A stretch of DNA of 18,654 nt, taken from assembly GCA_035345935.1 (NCBI GenBank), contig DAORDK010000065.1:1-18654 (forward strand), read 5' to 3'. Positions 14,785 through 18,654 of the stretch are shown piece by piece. A program made the position numbers and the translations under genes. Origin of the DNA: SSSZ01 sp035345935. GTDB taxonomy: Bacteria; Pseudomonadota; Gammaproteobacteria; Burkholderiales; Rhodocyclaceae. The notes under the pieces are model-generated. The model searched no databases. It was given only the letters and a program-made list of their open reading frames with translations, and was not told the origin of the DNA. How positions within the stretch are numbered: position 1 is the stretch's first letter; every line of letters starts with the position of its first letter.

Positions 14785-14902
14785 GGGTCAGTGAGGGATG
14801 AGAGGATGGCTTAGGGAGACATGCCTCGCCCACCGGCTCGTTTTCCTCGAGCAGAGTGGCCGATTCATCGCCTCCCTCCTCATCCCTCGCGCAACCGGCG
14901 CC

Positions 14903-16186
14903 TCAGCGCAGGTTGTAGAAGGTCTCGCGGCCGGGATAGGACGCGGTGTCGCCCAGGTCTTCTTCGATACGGATGAGCTGGTTGTACTTGGCGATCCGAT
15001 CGGAGCGGGACAAAGAACCGGTCTTGATCTGACCTGCGTTGAGCCCCACGGCGATGTCGGCAATGGTGGAATCCTCGGTTTCGCCGGAACGATGGGAGAT
15101 CACGGCGGTGTAACCGGCGCGCTTGGCCATTTCGATGGCGGCGAAAGTCTCGGACAGGGTGCCGATCTGGTTGATCTTGATCAGGATGGAGTTGGCGATG
15201 CCCTTTTGGATGCCTTCTTTAAGAATCTTGGTATTGGTGACGAAGAGGTCGTCGCCGACGATCTGCACCCTGGCGCCCAGGCGGTCGGTGAGCAGCTTCC
15301 AGCCGTCCCAGTCGCCTTCGGCCATGCCGTCCTCGATCGAGACGATGGGAAACTGGTCGGCCAGATTGGCCAGGTAATCGGTGAACTGGGCTGAGGTCAG
15401 TTGCAGCCCCTCCCCCTCCAGGTGATAGCGACCGTCCTTGTAAAACTCAGAGGCGGCGCAATCGAGGGCGAGCAGAATATCCTTGCCGGGCACGTAGCCG
15501 GCAACTTCGATGGCCTGGGTGATCACCTGGAGCGCCTCGGCGTGGCTGCCGAGGTTGGGCGCGAAACCGCCTTCATCGCCGACGGAGGTAGGCAAGCCCC
15601 GCTTGTCCAGCAGCTTCTTGAGCGCATGGAAAATCTCGGCGCCGCAACGCAGGGCGTCACGGAAGGTGGTCTGGCTCACCGGCATGATCATGAATTCCTG
15701 GATGTCCAGGCTGTTGTTGGCGTGGGCGCCGCCATTGATGATGTTCATCATCGGCACCGGCATCTGCATCGGCCCGGAACCGCCGAAATACCGGTAGAGG
15801 GGCAAGCCGGACTCTTCGGCAGCGGCTTTGGCGACCGCCATCGAGACGGCGAGGATGGCATTGGCACCCAGGCGGGACTTGTTGTCGGTTCCGTCGAGAT
15901 CGATCATGGTCTGGTCGATGAAGGCCTGTTCCTGGGCATCAAGACCGATGATGGCTTCGGAAATTTCGGTGTTGATATTCTCGACGGCCTGCAGGACACC
16001 TTTGCCCAGGTAGCGACCGGCATCGCCGTCGCGCAGTTCGATGGCCTCGCGGGACCCGGTGGAGGCACCGGAGGGCACCGCAGCGCGACCCATCACTCCG
16101 GATTCGAGCAACACGTCGGCCTCGACGGTGGGATTGCCGCGGGAATCCAGAATCTCACGGGCAACGACATCGACGATAGAACTCAT
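14903..16186 (-). CDS. eno: Enolase
   Basis: Dehydrates 2-phosphoglycerate to phosphoenolpyruvate; cytoplasmic, Mg2+-dependent, and in many bacteria part of the RNA degradosome. The 427 residues match the family. Motifs are EILDSRGNPTVEADV (11-25), VPSGASTGSREAIELRDGD (38-56), SVGDEGGFAPNL (Glu205, acid/base), metal ligands Asp242, Glu285 (SIEDGMAE) and Asp312 (VGDDLFVT), the catalytic Lys337 in LIKINQIGT, and SHRSGETEDSTIADIAV. A strong AAGGAAGAG precedes the ATG. The neighbours kdsA (upstream) and ftsB (downstream) form the classic pyrG-kdsA-eno-ftsB order. A separate promoter in the AT-rich gap upstream is possible. Confidence 0.98.
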   Translation of the reverse strand: MSSIVDVVAREILDSRGNPTVEADVLLESGVMGRAAVPSGASTGSREAIELRDGDAGRYLGKGVLQAVENINTEISEAIIGLDAQEQAFIDQTMIDLDGTDNKSRLGANAILAVSMAVAKAAAEESGLPLYRYFGGSGPMQMPVPMMNIINGGAHANNSLDIQEFMIMPVSQTTFRDALRCGAEIFHALKKLLDKRGLPTSVGDEGGFAPNLGSHAEALQVITQAIEVAGYVPGKDILLALDCAASEFYKDGRYHLEGEGLQLTSAQFTDYLANLADQFPIVSIEDGMAEGDWDGWKLLTDRLGARVQIVGDDLFVTNTKILKEGIQKGIANSILIKINQIGTLSETFAAIEMAKRAGYTAVISHRSGETEDSTIADIAVGLNAGQIKTGSLSRSDRIAKYNQLIRIEEDLGDTASYPGRETFYNLR

Positions 16187-16250
16187 GTCTCTTCCTTTTC
16201 AATAACTTGAGTTTAAAAATTAAAGTAATTGATGAACATCGTTGATGCCA
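16187..16250 (-). promoter_or_regulatory. AT-rich kdsA-eno gap with candidate -10 for eno
   Basis: By hand count only 19 of 64 bases are G or C, in sharp contrast with the GC-rich surroundings. On the minus strand TTTAAT (16224-16219) matches TATAAT at five of six positions and ends 32 bases before the eno ATG. No good -35 box is seen at 17 bases. The gap also holds the eno ribosome binding site. It may give eno its own promoter inside the pyrG-kdsA-eno run. Confidence 0.35.
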
Positions 16251-17087
16251 TCAGCGCATTTCCTCGAACCCGGCAGCCTTGACCGCGCGGTCAAGGTTCA
16301 CCAGGGTGGTGAGCAGACTTTCCATGCGATCGAGGGGCCAGCTGTTCGGTCCGTCCGACCAGGCCTTCTCGGGACAGGGATGGGTTTCCATGAACAGTCC
16401 GGCAATCCCGACCGCCACCGCCGAGCGCGCCAGGACCGGGACGAATTCCCGCTGCCCGCCGGAGGTCGTCCCCTGGCCACCCGGCAGTTGCACCGAATGG
16501 GTCGCATCGAAGACCACCGGGCAGCCCGTCTCGCGCATGATGGCGAGGCTGCGCATGTCCGACACCAGATTGTTGTAGCCGAACGAGGCGCCCCGTTCGC
16601 AGACCATGATGTTGTCCGCGCCGCCATTGACTTCCCGGGCCTTGGCGACGACGTTCTTCATGTCTCCCGGCGCGAGGAACTGGCCCTTCTTGATATTGAC
16701 CGGTTTGCCGCAGGACGCGACGGCGTGGATGAAATCGGTCTGACGGCAGAGAAAGGCCGGGGTCTGCAGAACGTCGACGACGGCTGCCACGGGGGCGATC
16801 TGGTCGATTTCGTGGATATCGGTCAATACCGGCACACCGATCTGCCGTTGCACCTCGGCGAATATGCGCAAGCCTTCGTCCATTCCCAGCCCGCGCACCG
16901 AGGTCCCGGAGCTGCGGTTGGCCTTGTCGTAGGAAGCCTTGAAAATGTAGGGAATGCCGAGGCCGGCACAGATTTCCTTCATGCGGCCGGCGACGTCGAG
17001 ACAGAGTTGCTCGGATTCGGCAGTGCACGGTCCGGCGATGAGGAAAAGCGGCCGGTCCAGCCCCGCTTCGAAACCGCAGAGCTTCAT
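16251..17087 (-). CDS. kdsA: 3-deoxy-8-phosphooctulonate (KDO-8-P) synthase, metal-dependent type
   Basis: Condenses phosphoenolpyruvate with arabinose-5-phosphate to KDO-8-phosphate, the first committed step to the KDO sugar of lipopolysaccharide. The 278 residues form one TIM barrel with FKASYDKANRSSGTSVRG (49-66), PAFLCRQTD, NIKKGQFLAPGDM and VFDATHSVQLPGG. Cys21 in LIAGPCTAESE sits where the metal-independent E. coli enzyme has Asn. Together with His197, Glu234 and Asp245 it completes the metal site known from Aquifex aeolicus KdsA, so this is probably the metallo class. The ATG overlaps the pyrG stop by four bases (ATGA), with GAAGG upstream. Its PEP substrate is made by the enolase encoded next. 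Confidence 0.97.
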   Translation of the reverse strand: MKLCGFEAGLDRPLFLIAGPCTAESEQLCLDVAGRMKEICAGLGIPYIFKASYDKANRSSGTSVRGLGMDEGLRIFAEVQRQIGVPVLTDIHEIDQIAPVAAVVDVLQTPAFLCRQTDFIHAVASCGKPVNIKKGQFLAPGDMKNVVAKAREVNGGADNIMVCERGASFGYNNLVSDMRSLAIMRETGCPVVFDATHSVQLPGGQGTTSGGQREFVPVLARSAVAVGIAGLFMETHPCPEKAWSDGPNSWPLDRMESLLTTLVNLDRAVKAAGFEEMR

Positions 17088-18654
17088 GGCTTTGCCTTCG
17101 CTTGCTGATAGGCCAAGGCCGCTCGCGCATAGGCGGTGAACAGCGGATGGCCGGTGCGGGGATTGGAGGTGAATTCGGGGTGGAACTGGACGCCCACGAA
17201 CCAGGGGTGGAGGGACGCGGGAAGCTCCATCATCTCCGGCAGCTCTTCCGTCGGGGTCCGGGCGGAAATGACCATACCGGCCGCTTCCAGCTTGGGAACG
17301 TAAACATTATTGACTTCGTAGCGGTGACGATGGCGCTCGGTGACCATCTTGCCGTAAATCCTTTCCGCCAGCGTTCCGGGCTTGATCGGGCAGGTCTGGG
17401 CGCCAAGGCGCATGGTGCCGCCCAGATCGGACCCGGCGTCGCGCTTTTCGACCCGGCCTTCCCGGTCCAGCCATTCCGTGATGAGGGCGACCACCGGGTG
17501 CGGCGTGTCCGCGTTGAATTCGGTACTGTTGGCACCTTCCAGGCCGGCAACGTTGCGCGCGAACTCGATGGTGGCGAGCTGCATGCCCAGACAGATGCCG
17601 AGATAGGGCACCTTGTTCTCCCGAGCGTAACGGATCGCCGCAATCTTGCCTTCCGTGCCCCGCCGACCGAATCCCCCGGGGACCAGGATCGCGTCCATCT
17701 TCTCGAGCGCTGCAATGCCGTCCTTTTCGATATTTTCGGAATCGATGTAGTGGATGGCGATGGCGCTGCGGGTCTGGATGCCGGCATGCTTGATGGCCTC
17801 GATCAGCGACTTGTAGGACTCGGTGAGGTCCACGTATTTGCCCACGAAGGCAATGTCGACCTGATGCTCCGGGTGCTCCTGGGCGTAGATCAGTTTCTCC
17901 CAGACGGAGAGGTCGGCGGCGCGGGCGAGAATGCCGAGCTTGTGGCAGACGATCTCGTCGATCATCTGCTGATGGAGCATGCCGGGAATCTTGTAGATCG
18001 AATCCGCATCCAGACATTCGATGACGGCTTCCGGCATGACGTTGCAGAAGAGCGCGATCTTGCGGCGTTCCTCGGCGGGCATGGAGCGATCGGCCCGACA
18101 AAGCAGGATGTCCGGCTGGATGCCGATTTCCCGCAATTCCTTGACCGAATGCTGGGTGGGCTTGGTCTTCAACTCGCCGGCCGTGGGGATGTACGGCAAG
18201 AGCGTCAGGTGCATGTAGCAGGTATTGGTGCGCCCCTCCTCGATGCCCATCTGGCGGATGGCTTCCAGGAAAGGTAGCGACTCGATGTCGCCCACCGTGC
18301 CGCCCACCTCGACGATGGCCACATCGGCCCCGGCGGCGCCGGCCTTGATCTTGCCCTTGATTTCGTCGGTGATGTGGGGGATAACCTGAACCGTCTTGCC
18401 CAGGTACTCGCCCCGACGCTCCTTGCGCAAGACCGAGTCATAGACCTGGCCAGTGGTGAAATTGTTGCGCTTGGACATCTTGGCGCTGGTGAAGCGCTCG
18501 TAGTGGCCCAAGTCCAGGTCGGTCTCGGCGCCGTCTTCGGTCACGAATACCTCCCCGTGCTGGAAGGGGCTCATCGTGCCGGGGTCAACGTTGATGTAGG
18601 GGTCGAGCTTGAGGTGGGTAACCTTGATGCCGCGGGATTCCAGAATGGCCCCCA
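17084..18654 (-). CDS. pyrG: CTP synthase, partial (N-terminus beyond window)
   Basis: Makes CTP from UTP, ATP and glutamine; CTP is also used to activate KDO, which fits the kdsA neighbour. About 522 residues are visible, and roughly 20 N-terminal residues lie beyond the right edge. The synthase domain begins in AILESRGIKVTHLKLDPYIN and continues with GTMSPFQHGEVFVTEDGAET and LDLGHYERFT. The glutamine amidotransferase domain has the nucleophile in YLGICLGMQLATIEF (Cys codon at 17593-17591) and the His-Glu pair in VQFHPEFTSNP near the C-terminus. The apparent Met at 18574 is internal (GTMSPF), not a start. The stop codon overlaps the kdsA ATG, pointing to one operon. Confidence 0.97.
   Translation of the reverse strand, partial: GAILESRGIKVTHLKLDPYINVDPGTMSPFQHGEVFVTEDGAETDLDLGHYERFTSAKMSKRNNFTTGQVYDSVLRKERRGEYLGKTVQVIPHITDEIKGKIKAGAAGADVAIVEVGGTVGDIESLPFLEAIRQMGIEEGRTNTCYMHLTLLPYIPTAGELKTKPTQHSVKELREIGIQPDILLCRADRSMPAEERRKIALFCNVMPEAVIECLDADSIYKIPGMLHQQMIDEIVCHKLGILARAADLSVWEKLIYAQEHPEHQVDIAFVGKYVDLTESYKSLIEAIKHAGIQTRSAIAIHYIDSENIEKDGIAALEKMDAILVPGGFGRRGTEGKIAAIRYARENKVPYLGICLGMQLATIEFARNVAGLEGANSTEFNADTPHPVVALITEWLDREGRVEKRDAGSDLGGTMRLGAQTCPIKPGTLAERIYGKMVTERHRHRYEVNNVYVPKLEAAGMVISARTPTEELPEMMELPASLHPWFVGVQFHPEFTSNPRTGHPLFTAYARAALAYQQAKAKP

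Noticed and set aside
14793..14888. A 10-base inverted repeat between eno and ftsB as a terminator or protein site
   Set aside because: The arms are 76 bases apart with no T-run, too far for a terminator; it could be chance and is only noted under ftsB.
14785..14902. A 31-codon ORF (starting MRREAMNRPL) between eno and ftsB
   Set aside because: No ribosome binding site, no hydrophobic or conserved feature, and it ends just before ftsB; a chance ORF in a short spacer is more likely.
17102..18277. A 391-codon plus-strand open frame opposite pyrG
   Set aside because: Antisense shadow of a certain gene; no motif or ribosome binding site supports it.
18572..18574. ATG at 18574 as the start of pyrG
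   Set aside because: The frame stays open to the window edge and encodes conserved CTP synthase sequence (LKLDPYINVDPGT) before this Met, so it is internal.

Overview
This is a GC-rich chromosomal window of housekeeping genes from a Gram-negative bacterium. Betaproteobacteria is the best guess, and a Rhodocyclales-like member would fit. The grounds are the gene order pyrG-kdsA-eno-ftsB, KDO synthesis (kdsA) for lipopolysaccharide, a ferredoxin-NADP reductase ending in ENYW, the high GC content, and protein sequences that read as proteobacterial. The taxonomic call is inference, because no 16S or other marker RNA is present. I see no mobile element, CRISPR array, tRNA or rRNA.

Layout, left to right. 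Bases 1-1879 (minus strand) hold the 5' part of dnaB (replicative helicase, cut by the window edge), a 98-residue unrecognised protein, and a small lipoprotein with WxxGxW-type repeats. Bases 2116-7119 (plus strand) hold a carboxylesterase, a VTT/TVP38-type membrane protein, a plant-type cofactor-independent phosphoglycerate mutase (gpmI), a ferredoxin-NADP reductase, and an MgtC-family membrane protein. The MgtC gene is preceded by a 273-base leader that holds a short ORF with a strong ribosome binding site and mutually exclusive RNA helices. Bases 7223-9655 (minus strand) hold selO, a tiny candidate lipoprotein, and a secreted staphylococcal-nuclease-like protein whose start overlaps the lipoprotein stop.

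Bases 9794-13365 (plus strand) hold mutS followed by a translationally coupled, exported metallophosphoesterase. Bases 13415-18654 (minus strand) hold, in transcription order, pyrG (5' end outside the window), kdsA, eno and ftsB. After about 120 bases with a candidate promoter come a Bcp/PrxQ peroxiredoxin and a SlyD-type prolyl isomerase, which overlap by four bases.

The genes cover DNA replication and repair (dnaB, mutS), lower glycolysis (gpmI and eno, the two consecutive steps from 3-phosphoglycerate to phosphoenolpyruvate), CTP and KDO supply for lipopolysaccharide (pyrG, kdsA; KDO is activated with CTP), cell division (ftsB), and redox or stress functions (fpr, bcp, slyD, selO). PEP made by enolase is also a substrate of KdsA, so the pyrG-kdsA-eno order is metabolically coherent.

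No wholly new multi-gene system is evident. The strongest candidates for something undescribed are the mgtC leader (possible leader peptide plus RNA switch) and a nuclease-like protein that appears to lack one catalytic arginine. Smaller points are a peroxiredoxin without the usual resolving cysteine and a four-base-overlapped mini-lipoprotein.
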